Positions 56,243 through 64,000 of a stretch of 64,000 bases of DNA are shown one piece after another. The DNA lies in the NCBI RefSeq assembly GCF_007747445.1, contig NZ_CP036425.1, positions 620,001 to 684,000 of the forward strand, read 5' to 3'. The translations under genes and the position numbers were made by a program. The stretch comes from Poriferisphaera corsica. GTDB lineage: Bacteria; Planctomycetota; Phycisphaerae; Phycisphaerales; Phycisphaeraceae. The first letter of the stretch is position 1. Every line of letters starts with the position of its first letter. The notes beneath the pieces were generated by a model, which saw only the letters and a program-made list of their open reading frames with translations, did not search any database and was not told the DNA's origin.

Positions 56243-58906
56243 GTGAAGTGTTTTCAGTGGCGATTGATGTTGTTGCATGTGATTGTGCTTGGTTTGTTTA
56301 CTGGTGTGTTGATGGGGCAATCGGTTGGGCCGGCGGTTGATGATAACAATGTGCTGGATGTGTTGGATGTCACGATTGATGGGCCGAAGGCGCGGTTGGT
56401 GCATGAGGGTGGTCAGGATTTTGTTGGGTTCTGGGATGAGCTGGATACTTCTATCTATTGGAAAGTTAGAGTCGTGAAGGGTGGGGTTGCGAAGGTGTTT
56501 GTGTCGCAAGCTGTGCCAAGGGAGTACGCGGGCAGTGAGTATGCGTTTGTGGTGGGTGATCAGGAGCTACGCTCGAAGACGGTTGGAACGGATGAATGGG
56601 CGAGCTTTGAAGAAAAAGAAATTGGAGAGGTGCGGCTTGAGGAGGGTGTGATTGAGGTACGAATGAAGCCGATGCGGCATGTAGAGCCGAACCTGTTTAT
56701 GTGCTTGAAAGCGGTTCGATTTGAAGGTGATGTGGTTGTTGAGGCGGTGGGTGAAGATGATAATTTTGAGCCTATAAAAACAGGGGATAGTGGTTATGTT
56801 CGTGATGGGGTGAGGGCGTATTATCCGGCGGATGTAGTGGATGTTGCGGGATATGAATCGTTGATGATGGTGGAGAAGCTGCCGATTATCCAACGGTTTA
56901 GCGAAGAAGAAAAAACAGGGGAGGGAGATGTGAGGTTTGAGAAGAATGAGGGGCGGTATCGGGCAACGATTGATGTGCCGATGGGTGGGAATGTATATGG
57001 CGGTGGTGAGGTGACGGGGCCGCTGGAGCGAAGCGGAATCAAAACGAAGTTTTGGAACTCGGATAATTTTGCGTATGTAAGAGATCGTGGAAGCCGATTG
57101 TATCAGACGCATCCGTGGATGATGGTGGTGCGTGAGGATGGGAGCGCGTTTGGTGTGATTGCGGATTCGACTTGGCGGGGACAGGTTGAGGTGAGTGAGG
57201 GGATGATTGTGTTTACGTTTGATGGGGAGCCGTTTCGTGTGTTGGTGTTGGAGGGTGATGGGCCGGAGGACGTGTTGATGAAGTTGGGTGAGTTGACGGG
57301 GAAGATGAAGCTGCCGCCGAAGTGGGCGCTGGGTTATCAGCAATGTCGTTGGTCGTACGAGCCGGATACAAAGGTGATGGCGATTGCGGATGAGTTCCGA
57401 AAGCGAAGATTGCCTTGCGATGTGATCTGGATGGATATTGATTACATGGACGAGTTCCGTGTGTTTACGTTTGATAAGCAGAAGTTTGGGGATCCGAAGG
57501 GGCTGAATAATTATCTGAATGAGCGTGGTTTTAAAGGGGTTTGGATGATTGATCCAGGTGTGAAGAAGGATGATGAGTCGGGGTATGGGGTGTATGAGAG
57601 TGGTACGGCGAAAGATGTTTGGGTGAGGGATGCGAAGGGTGAGGTTTATGAAGGGGATGTGTGGCCGGGGGCGTGTGTGTTTCCTGATTTTACACGTGCG
57701 GATGTTCGTGAATGGTGGGCAGGGTTGTACAAGGACTATATGGCGCAGGGTGTGAGTGGTGTGTGGAATGATATGAATGAGCCTGCAGTATTTAGCGGGC
57801 CGGACTACACGATGCCGATGACGAATTTGCATGAGGGGGATGATGAAATTTCAGCGGGGACGCATCGTGAGTATCACAATGTGTATGGTTTTTTGATGGT
57901 GAGAGCGAGCCGTGAGGGGATGATGCGAGCGAACCCGGAGAAGCGGCCGTTTGTTTTGACGCGGTCGAATTATTTGGGCGGGCAAAGGTATGCGGCAACC
58001 TGGACGGGGGACAACAAATCGACGGTTGAACATATGGAGTTGTCAGTGCCGATGACGTTGACGCTTGGTTTGTCGGGGCAGCCGTTTAACGGGCCAGACT
58101 TGGGCGGATTTTCTGAGCAGCTTGACGGTGAGTTATGGGCGAAGTGGATTGGGTTTGGGACGATGTTCCCGTTTGTGCGTGGTCATGCAATGAAGGGGAT
58201 GAATGATAAGGAGCCGTGGGCGTTTGGTGAAGTGGTTGAGGATGTGTCGCGTGTTGCTTTGGAGCGGCGATATCGTTTGATGCCTTATTTTTATACGGTT
58301 TTTGAAGCGGCGAGTCGGACTGGTTTGCCAATTATGCGGCCGATGTTTATGGCTGATGCAAAGGATCAATCGCTGCGATATGAAGATCGTGCATTTTTGG
58401 TTGGGCAGGATTTGATGGTCGTGCCAAGATGGGCTGAGGATGTGGCGTTGCCGAGTGGTGTGTGGGAGAGTGTTTCCTTGGTGGGCGAAATGATTGATGA
58501 TGAAAAATATCAGGCTGACTTGAAGGTGCGCGGTGGGGCGATCGTGCCGATGGGGCCTGTGATGCAGTACACGGATGAACGGTCGTTGGATGAATTGACG
58601 TTAGTGGTGGTTTTGGATGAACGTGGTGAGGCGCTCGGAGAGCTTTATGAGGATGCGGGAGACGGGTATGGGTATCAGAAGGGTGAATATCTGAGAACAA
58701 CGTATCGTGTGGTTATGAATGGGAGGAAAGATATACGCGTTTGGATTGAGGGTCGGGAAGGCCGATGGAAGCCAATTGAGCGGAAGGTTGTGGTTGAGGT
58801 ATGGTCGGATGGCGAAAAACGAATGGGTGTTATTGAACGAGAGGCGGACTTGGAGGGGAATGGGGTATTCGTTGAATTATCGGGAATGAAAGCATTGGCT
58901 CAATGA
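56243..58906 (+). CDS. Secreted glycoside hydrolase family 31 (alpha-glucosidase type)
   Basis: This enzyme of about 887 residues cleaves alpha-linked glucosides or related sugars. It has a signal peptide after the start, a beta-rich N-terminal region, and a GH31 barrel with Trp-Met-Asp-Ile-Asp-Tyr-Met. The nucleophile is in Gly-Val-Trp-Asn-Asp-Met-Asn-Glu-Pro (Asp near residue 510), and the acid/base is in Trp-Thr-Gly-Asp-Asn. The C-terminal domains are also beta-rich. A GTG at 56243 with an AGGTG site is preferred; ATG 56267 is the alternative. The enzyme is probably periplasmic or surface-bound. The precise substrate (glucose or xylose linkages) is not set. Confidence 0.88.
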   Translation: MKCFQWRLMLLHVIVLGLFTGVLMGQSVGPAVDDNNVLDVLDVTIDGPKARLVHEGGQDFVGFWDELDTSIYWKVRVVKGGVAKVFVSQAVPREYAGSEYAFVVGDQELRSKTVGTDEWASFEEKEIGEVRLEEGVIEVRMKPMRHVEPNLFMCLKAVRFEGDVVVEAVGEDDNFEPIKTGDSGYVRDGVRAYYPADVVDVAGYESLMMVEKLPIIQRFSEEEKTGEGDVRFEKNEGRYRATIDVPMGGNVYGGGEVTGPLERSGIKTKFWNSDNFAYVRDRGSRLYQTHPWMMVVREDGSAFGVIADSTWRGQVEVSEGMIVFTFDGEPFRVLVLEGDGPEDVLMKLGELTGKMKLPPKWALGYQQCRWSYEPDTKVMAIADEFRKRRLPCDVIWMDIDYMDEFRVFTFDKQKFGDPKGLNNYLNERGFKGVWMIDPGVKKDDESGYGVYESGTAKDVWVRDAKGEVYEGDVWPGACVFPDFTRADVREWWAGLYKDYMAQGVSGVWNDMNEPAVFSGPDYTMPMTNLHEGDDEISAGTHREYHNVYGFLMVRASREGMMRANPEKRPFVLTRSNYLGGQRYAATWTGDNKSTVEHMELSVPMTLTLGLSGQPFNGPDLGGFSEQLDGELWAKWIGFGTMFPFVRGHAMKGMNDKEPWAFGEVVEDVSRVALERRYRLMPYFYTVFEAASRTGLPIMRPMFMADAKDQSLRYEDRAFLVGQDLMVVPRWAEDVALPSGVWESVSLVGEMIDDEKYQADLKVRGGAIVPMGPVMQYTDERSLDELTLVVVLDERGEALGELYEDAGDGYGYQKGEYLRTTYRVVMNGRKDIRVWIEGREGRWKPIERKVVVEVWSDGEKRMGVIEREADLEGNGVFVELSGMKALAQ

Positions 58907-59004
58907 AGTTTTTGAGCTAATGATTTGTGAAAAAATGAGGAAAAGCAATATGCGGCTCAAGCACTTTGGTGTTTGGGCTGCATATCGTGATACACTTACC
59001 AGAT

Positions 59005-60339
59005 ATGAATGAAGAGCAGGTCAAAGTGGATCGGTATGCAAAGTCGCGAGATGCGTTTGCTTGGGCAAAAGAGGTGATGCCTGGTGGGGTGAACTCGCCT
59101 GTGCGCGCGTTCAAATCAGTTGCTGGCGGGGGTGATGAGATTGTGCCTGTGACCGTGAAGAGCGGCAAAGGTGCGATGGTGATGGATGTGGATGGGAACG
59201 AATATGTAGATTATGTGCTGTCGTACGGGCCGCTGATTCTGGGGCATGCTCCGGAAGTAGTGAGTGCTGCGATGAGCAAGGTGATGCGCAGCGGCTGGAC
59301 ATTTGGGATGCCGACGGAGGTAGAGACGCAGTTGGCGCAGTTGGTGACAGATGTGGTGCCGAGCGTGGATGTGGTGCGGTTTGTGAATTCGGGTACTGAA
59401 GCGGTGATGAGCGCGATCCGTTTGGCGAGAGCTGCGACAGGGCGTGCGAAGGTGATCAAGTGTACGGGGTGTTATCACGGGCATAGCGATTCGTTGTTGG
59501 TGCAGGCAGGCAGTGGGGCGACGACGTTGGGCGTGCCGAGTTCGCCGGGCGTGCCGGAAGCGATTACGCAGAATACGTTGCTGGTGCCGTTTAATGATCT
59601 GGTGGCTCTGGATGCGGTGCTGAAAGAGCAGGGTGATGAAGTGGCGTGCTTTGTTGTTGAGCCGATTGCGGGGAATATGGGGTGTGTGCCGCCGCAGGAT
59701 GATTATTTGGAAGTTGTGCGTGAGTTGTGTGATCGTCATGGCGTGCTGCTGATTTTTGATGAGGTCATGACGGGGTTCCGTGTGGATCTGGGTTGTGCTC
59801 AGAAGTTGTACGGCGTGATGCCAGATTTGACGTGCATGGGTAAAGTGATCGGCGGGGGTTTGCCTTGTGCTGCTTACGGCGGGCGAGAAGATTTGATGCG
59901 TCAGGTAGCGCCAGATGGGCCGATGTATCAGGCGGGAACGCTGTCGGGGAACCCGCTGGCGATGGCGGCTGGTTTGGCAACATTGGAAGTTTTACGCGAC
60001 ACTGATGCGTACGGCGTTCTCGAAACCCAGACTGCCTCACTCGAGCTTGGCATGAAACAAGCAGCGAGCGATGCGGGCGTCTCGGTCTATACCACACGTG
60101 TGGGATCGATGTTTGGCATGTTCTTCTCGGATAAGCCGGTTTATAACTACGAAGACGCGACGGCTTGCCGCGTGGATGAATATGCAATATTTTTCCAAAG
60201 TATGCTTCACCAAGGGGTTATGCTCGCGCCGAGTGCCTATGAGACCTGGTTCACTTCGACACAGCACGATGAATCGGTTATCAATATGACCATTGACGCC
60301 GCTGCGGTTGCCTTTAAGAAGGTTGCAGGAGCTGTGTGA
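59005..60339 (+). CDS. hemL: Glutamate-1-semialdehyde 2,1-aminomutase
   Basis: This 444-residue PLP enzyme converts glutamate-1-semialdehyde to 5-aminolevulinate, the C5 route to haem. The PLP lysine is Lys280 in Met-Gly-Lys-Val-Ile-Gly-Gly-Gly-Leu. Earlier motifs are Pro-Gly-Gly-Val-Asn-Ser-Pro-Val-Arg (near residue 22), Asn-Ser-Gly-Thr-Glu-Ala and Gly-Cys-Tyr-His-Gly-His. The ATG at 59005 gives the normal length; the ribosome site is weak. Codon endings change sharply from G-type to C-type at about 59,990 within the gene. It is followed on the same strand by serA. Confidence 0.95.
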   Translation: MNEEQVKVDRYAKSRDAFAWAKEVMPGGVNSPVRAFKSVAGGGDEIVPVTVKSGKGAMVMDVDGNEYVDYVLSYGPLILGHAPEVVSAAMSKVMRSGWTFGMPTEVETQLAQLVTDVVPSVDVVRFVNSGTEAVMSAIRLARAATGRAKVIKCTGCYHGHSDSLLVQAGSGATTLGVPSSPGVPEAITQNTLLVPFNDLVALDAVLKEQGDEVACFVVEPIAGNMGCVPPQDDYLEVVRELCDRHGVLLIFDEVMTGFRVDLGCAQKLYGVMPDLTCMGKVIGGGLPCAAYGGREDLMRQVAPDGPMYQAGTLSGNPLAMAAGLATLEVLRDTDAYGVLETQTASLELGMKQAASDAGVSVYTTRVGSMFGMFFSDKPVYNYEDATACRVDEYAIFFQSMLHQGVMLAPSAYETWFTSTQHDESVINMTIDAAAVAFKKVAGAV

Positions 60340-60500
60340 TCGGTTGATGCGGCAGCATCGAATCGGTGGGGAGAGGGACATTTTTGACAGATTGTTATGC
60401 GATACCGGCTCCAGAATGGCGGGAGCGGCTATCGTTATCTCAGATGCTTCGGCATCAAAACTTCCACAAACTCCACGAATCGGAGAGAAGGGAAATAGCC
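60340..60500 (+). promoter_or_regulatory. serA leader with a UUCG hairpin
   Basis: This 161-base spacer between hemL and serA contains a perfect 5-bp stem with a TTCG tetraloop at 60443-60456. It could protect or pause the transcript. No promoter or known riboswitch was recognised. A longer in-frame serA start at 60366 would translate this region and is not preferred. Confidence 0.35.
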
Positions 60501-62126
60501 ATGAGCACATTTCGTATTTTGGCAGCTGATAAGCTCGCCCAAGAAGGCCTCGACTACATTACCAAACAGGATGACTGTGAACTGGTCAACAAGCCAGGTC
60601 TCACGGAAGAAGAGTACGCAGAATTGATTCAGGACTGCGACGCGATGATCGTCCGCTCCGGCATCAAGGTCACGGCAAAAATCCTCGAAAACCCCGGTAA
60701 GCTCAAAGTCATCGCGCGTGCAGGCGTCGGCGTCGACAACATCGACCTCGCTGCCGCAACCGAAAAAGGTATCCTTGTCGTTAACACCGCCGCAGCATCA
60801 ACCATCACGACTGCTGAACACGCGTTCGCGCTCATGATGTCACTCATGCGTAACATCGGCCCAGCCTACAAAGGCATGACCGAAGGAAAGTGGGACCGCA
60901 ACAAGTACACCGGTCGCCAACTCATGGGCAAGACCCTCGGCGTTGTCGGCTTTGGTCGCATCGGTCAAACCATGGCAGAGCGCGCTCTCGCCTTCGGCAT
61001 GGACGTTGTTGCATATGACCCATTCATCAATGCTGAAACTATGATGGATGGCCGCGTGAAGATGTTCAACAACTTCGAAGACATCCTTCCACTCATCGAC
61101 ATCATCTCATTCCACGTACCGCTCAACGACGCAACGCGTGGCATCCTTTCAGCCAAAACATACCCCAAGTGCAAAGACGGCCTCTACGTCGTTAACGCTG
61201 CACGCGGCGGCGTCGTCGATGAAGCTGACCTCCTCGAAGCGCTCGACAGTGGTAAAGTCGCCGCTGCCGCAATGGACGTCTTTACATCTGAACCACCAAC
61301 TGCTGATGATCCTTTACGCAACCACCCACGCGTACTCATCACGCCGCACCTCGGCGCTTCGACTAAAGAAGCACAGCAAGCCGTTTCAGTTGACGCTGCT
61401 GACAACTGCATGACCTACCTTCGTGGCGAAGGCATCGTCGGTGCCGTCAACGCGGGCAACCTCAAGATCAACCTCAGCCCAGTTCAAGAAAAATACGTTG
61501 ACCTCTCAAATCGCATGGCCAAACTGCTCAGCCCAATGATCACTCGCGGCATCGCAGAAGTCACCATCGAACTTGCAGGCAAATCGCTCGCTGCTGGTCT
61601 TTCGATGATCGAACGTACCGCGCTCGTCGGCCTCTTCGAGCATCACCTCACCGACCCCGTTAACATTATCAATGTGAACCAGGTCGCTGAAGCTCGTGGT
61701 ATCAAAGTCAAAACCGTCACGACCGACGACGACAAAGCCACCGGTCTCACCATCGAAGTTACCGGTCCAGCTGGCGCTGTCGACGATGAAACCAATGCTG
61801 ATGACAAGACTCGCCGCATCGTTGGCCGCGTTTACGATGACCTCAAACCACGTATTGTCGAGATCAACGGCTACCACATGGACATGATCCCTGAAGGCCC
61901 GATGATTCTGCTCCTTAACGAAGATAAGCCTGGCATGATTGGTCTCGTTGGTTCAACCTTCGGCAGCGAAAATGTCAACATTGCTGACATGACCATCTCG
62001 CGTCGTGGCAATACTGCCATGATGGTTTTCAAAGTTGATAGCGAACCAACCACCGCTCAACTCGAAACCATCAAGACCAAAGAAGGTATCCTCAAGACCG
62101 CATCCGTTCAGTTAGCTGAAGCCTAA
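60501..62126 (+). CDS. serA: D-3-phosphoglycerate dehydrogenase
   Basis: This 541-residue NAD-dependent enzyme catalyses the first step of serine synthesis. It has an N-terminal substrate part, the cofactor domain with Gly-Phe-Gly-Arg-Ile-Gly (near residue 150), and Asn-Ala-Ala-Arg-Gly-Gly-Val-Val-Asp. The long intervening domain and the C-terminal ACT domain (Asp-Lys-Pro-Gly-Met-Ile-Gly, Ile-Ala-Asp-Met) of the long SerA form follow. ACT domains usually sense serine for feedback inhibition. The ATG at 60501 follows a GAAGGGA site. A strong terminator follows. Confidence 0.95.
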   Translation: MSTFRILAADKLAQEGLDYITKQDDCELVNKPGLTEEEYAELIQDCDAMIVRSGIKVTAKILENPGKLKVIARAGVGVDNIDLAAATEKGILVVNTAAASTITTAEHAFALMMSLMRNIGPAYKGMTEGKWDRNKYTGRQLMGKTLGVVGFGRIGQTMAERALAFGMDVVAYDPFINAETMMDGRVKMFNNFEDILPLIDIISFHVPLNDATRGILSAKTYPKCKDGLYVVNAARGGVVDEADLLEALDSGKVAAAAMDVFTSEPPTADDPLRNHPRVLITPHLGASTKEAQQAVSVDAADNCMTYLRGEGIVGAVNAGNLKINLSPVQEKYVDLSNRMAKLLSPMITRGIAEVTIELAGKSLAAGLSMIERTALVGLFEHHLTDPVNIINVNQVAEARGIKVKTVTTDDDKATGLTIEVTGPAGAVDDETNADDKTRRIVGRVYDDLKPRIVEINGYHMDMIPEGPMILLLNEDKPGMIGLVGSTFGSENVNIADMTISRRGNTAMMVFKVDSEPTTAQLETIKTKEGILKTASVQLAEA

Positions 62127-62143
62127 TAATTGATTAGAACATC

Positions 62144-62182
62144 AAAACGCCGCCAACATCAACAGTTGGCGGCGTTTTTTTA
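62144..62182 (+). terminator. Terminator of serA
   Basis: A 12-bp GC-rich stem (62146-62157 with 62165-62176) around a 7-base loop is followed by TTTTTT, a strong intrinsic terminator. Confidence 0.95.
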
Positions 62183-62294
62183 TATACAAATTGATGCTGT
62201 CTTCAAGGACTCACCTATCAACATGGGGAATGCACTAAATATCCAAATTGCTCGAACAAACATAATGTGAGTGAATCGAAAACGGAGATATTCT

Positions 62295-63311
62295 ATGCCA
62301 TCAAACAACGATCAATATACACTCACACGCCGCGCGGCCCTCACTACGATGGGGATCGGTGTGACGGCTTCTGCAATACTTCTCAATCAATCATGTTCGC
62401 AAGCACAGTCTGTGCCGAATTCAAATACCACAGAAGCACTGCAGGGTGCTGGCTTTTATCGATTTAATATCGGTAATATGCAATGCGCCGTTATTTCTGA
62501 CGGCCAAAATGTGATGCCGCCCAAAACCTTCGCGCAAAACGCAAGTGAAGCTGCGATCAATCAGGTGCTTGAAGAAAATTATCTCAGCACCAAAGAAATC
62601 CCCACACAAATCAACACGATGCTCGTGCAAACCGCGGGCATCAACATCCTCGTCGACACCGGGCTTGGTGGCGGGGTAGGGCCTAACAATGGGCTTACCG
62701 TCAAACATCTCAAACGCCTCGGTCTTGAACCCAAAGACATCGGTATCATTGTCATCACGCATATGCACGGCGACCACATCGGCGGCCTGTTCAATGACGC
62801 TGGCGATAAGATTTATCCAAACGCAGAACTTGTCATCTCAAAACAAGCACTTGATTATTGGCCAAATGCCGGCTCGAGCAATGACACGCAACGAATGCAG
62901 CGATTGGTTAGTGGTGCTAACGAAGTGCTTGCGAGGTATAAAGGTAATGTACGAACGGTGATCGGTGACGATGAGATCGTGCAGGGTATCAAAGTTGTCC
63001 CGCTTTTTGGACATACTCCTGGCCATATTGGTTTGAATATTGCCAATGGCAGTGATCAGCTTTTTTACATCGCCGATACTGTACATATGGTTTATATGCA
63101 GATGCCGCATCCTGATTGGCATGTTGCTTTTGATATGAACCCGATTGAGGCAGAGCAAACACGCAAACGTGTCTTCGAACTTGCTGCCCAAGAAAGGTTA
63201 CTCGTTGCCGGCTCCCATATACCCTTTCCCGCCCTTGGTCATATCCGCAAACAATCCGTTGGCTCTGGATTTATGTGGCAACCCATCATCTGGGTTTGGA
63301 ATCCTGCCTGA
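62295..63311 (+). CDS. Tat-exported metallo-beta-lactamase fold hydrolase
   Basis: This 338-residue protein has a twin-arginine-type start (Leu-Thr-Arg-Arg-Ala-Ala, residues 9-14) followed by a hydrophobic signal with a Cys near residue 34 that could carry a lipid. The MBL zinc motif is His156-x-His158-x-Asp160-His161. A later Gly-His-Thr-Pro-Gly-His gives further ligands. It resembles the group that includes quorum-quenching lactonases and other hydrolases; the substrate is not set. The start at 62295 has a CGGAG site 7 bases upstream. The Arg-Arg pair suggests export of a folded metalloenzyme. Confidence 0.88.
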   Translation: MPSNNDQYTLTRRAALTTMGIGVTASAILLNQSCSQAQSVPNSNTTEALQGAGFYRFNIGNMQCAVISDGQNVMPPKTFAQNASEAAINQVLEENYLSTKEIPTQINTMLVQTAGINILVDTGLGGGVGPNNGLTVKHLKRLGLEPKDIGIIVITHMHGDHIGGLFNDAGDKIYPNAELVISKQALDYWPNAGSSNDTQRMQRLVSGANEVLARYKGNVRTVIGDDEIVQGIKVVPLFGHTPGHIGLNIANGSDQLFYIADTVHMVYMQMPHPDWHVAFDMNPIEAEQTRKRVFELAAQERLLVAGSHIPFPALGHIRKQSVGSGFMWQPIIWVWNPA

Positions 63312-63362
63312 TTATTTTTAATATCTATTCGGTGAATAGTAGCCGCCGCCAAAGGATGTGCT

Positions 63363-63548
63363 ATGTGGTGGTTCGTCCGTTTACATGCACTGATTATCGC
63401 TGCAAAAAGTAATCAAATGATCCGCAGCGCGATCACTGTAGCCCGTGGTACGCTTAGATCGAGCAAAGCCCAGAAGCCCGTTATTGTCGCAGCGTTGATC
63501 CATCTCATGAGCATCATCCTTCAGCAGGTCGGCATGATAAGGCAATAA
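63363..63548 (+). CDS. Small basic hypothetical protein
   Basis: This 61-residue basic protein has an aromatic N-terminus (Met-Trp-Trp-Phe) and two weakly hydrophobic stretches (5-18 and 40-57). An AAAGGA site lies about 7 bases before the ATG. No family is recognised. It lies alone after the hydrolase gene. A chance ORF cannot be excluded. Confidence 0.4.
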   Translation: MWWFVRLHALIIAAKSNQMIRSAITVARGTLRSSKAQKPVIVAALIHLMSIILQQVGMIRQ

Positions 63549-63777
63549 AATAAGTAAGCACTAACATTACGAGTATTAATGTAAGTAAATGCTTTTCTTA
63601 TGTCAAGTGAATATTGTGTGTTGACTCGAATCTGAAGCTAAGTGTACTGTAAGTCTATTTTAGTTATGATCTTACGGCTCTTGCTGTGATAGTCTCCTAG
63701 ATGCGGAGGGCATCAATTTTTAGGTCAGCGATGAAGAAAAATCATCTTAAAGCAGTTAAATAACTGACGAAACAAGT

Positions 63778-64000
63778 ATGGAAACGACGCCCCCCCATCG
63801 GTTGCCGTGGATCTTGGCTTGTCTGATCGCGTGCATATTCGTGACGCCCGTGCATGCTCAAGAAGAGGTTGCGATGTGGGCCCAGTGGCGTGAGCGGATG
63901 GAAAAGCATATCGCCCAGCGTAGCGGGATCATCGCTTGGGACATCCCATATCATCTGCCAACACCTGATCGACAACCCAATCTTAAGCAATCACTTGACG
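63778..64000 (+). CDS. Secreted protein, N-terminal part (runs off the window)
   Basis: The first 74 residues of an exported protein are visible. A signal peptide (basic start, hydrophobic core 12-22, Val-His-Ala cleavage near residue 26) is followed by a charged helical segment. No domain can be assigned before the window ends. A ribosome site is not evident before the ATG. The frame is open to the edge, and the signal peptide supports a real gene. Confidence 0.65.
   Translation, partial: METTPPHRLPWILACLIACIFVTPVHAQEEVAMWAQWRERMEKHIAQRSGIIAWDIPYHLPTPDRQPNLKQSLD

Noticed and set aside
1-64000. CRISPR array, insertion sequence, prophage, rRNA or tRNA genes
   Set aside because: No spaced direct repeats, transposase or integrase frames, rRNA sequence or cloverleaf with a recognisable TpsiC arm were found.

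Overview
The window is bacterial chromosome and looks like the planctomycete class Phycisphaerae. The evidence is two secreted proteins ending in a PEP-CTERM sorting tail (VPEPAS/IPEPAS, a hydrophobic stretch, then a basic end), a phosphate-selective-porin type outer-membrane protein, a rich set of secreted or envelope proteins, moderate GC content, and rpoB-rpoC without the ribosomal protein genes that usually precede them. The class assignment is an inference from gene content, not a database match.

Layout. 1-5.2 kb: end of a GAF-domain sensor gene, slyX, a diacylglycerol-kinase-like lipid kinase, then lutA-lutB-lutC for L-lactate oxidation with a possible 14-codon leader peptide in front. 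5.2-13.8 kb: yeast-type cytosine deaminase, a small membrane protein with a B12-binding radical SAM enzyme, a Cu/Zn-type permease, a PEP-CTERM protein, a sugar/H+ symporter, an FkbM-type methyltransferase and a MarC-family membrane protein. 14.2-22.6 kb: rpoB and rpoC. 22.6-34 kb: an SDR oxidoreductase divergent from its probable TetR regulator, an S41 peptidase, a four-repeat Ig-like secreted protein, a small structured element (copy A), YqgE/AlgH, a porin, a NagX-like acyltransferase, a zinc-ribbon protein and a second PEP-CTERM protein. 34-48 kb: a dehydratase-ACP-dehydratase operon, galactokinase, a class IV aminotransferase, a HEAT-repeat protein, a DUF2617-like protein, a histidine kinase preceded by copy B of the structured element and by another folded RNA candidate, a cold-shock protein, and pnp. 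48-54 kb: a hairpin-rich non-coding stretch, rpsO, a small Cys-containing ORF, a broken YcaO gene, and two YeeE/YedE sulfur-transport genes divergent from an ArsR regulator. 54-64 kb: DEAD-box helicase, secreted GH31 glucosidase, hemL, serA, a Tat-exported metallo-hydrolase, and the start of a further secreted protein.

Together the genes mix housekeeping (transcription, RNA decay, translation, haem and serine synthesis) with carbon uptake (lactate, sugars, galactose, alpha-glucosides), envelope lipid functions and sulfur handling. There is no prophage, insertion sequence, CRISPR array, rRNA or recognisable tRNA.

The most unusual observations are: (1) a noncoding element of about 130 bp present twice, with complementary ends; (2) a second folded element plus terminator upstream of the histidine kinase; (3) a hairpin-dense 300-base non-coding stretch between pnp and rpsO; (4) a YcaO gene broken by one nonsense codon and one frameshift, next to a small Cys/Ser/Thr/Gly-rich ORF; (5) block-wise switching of strand composition that ignores gene direction and changes inside genes.
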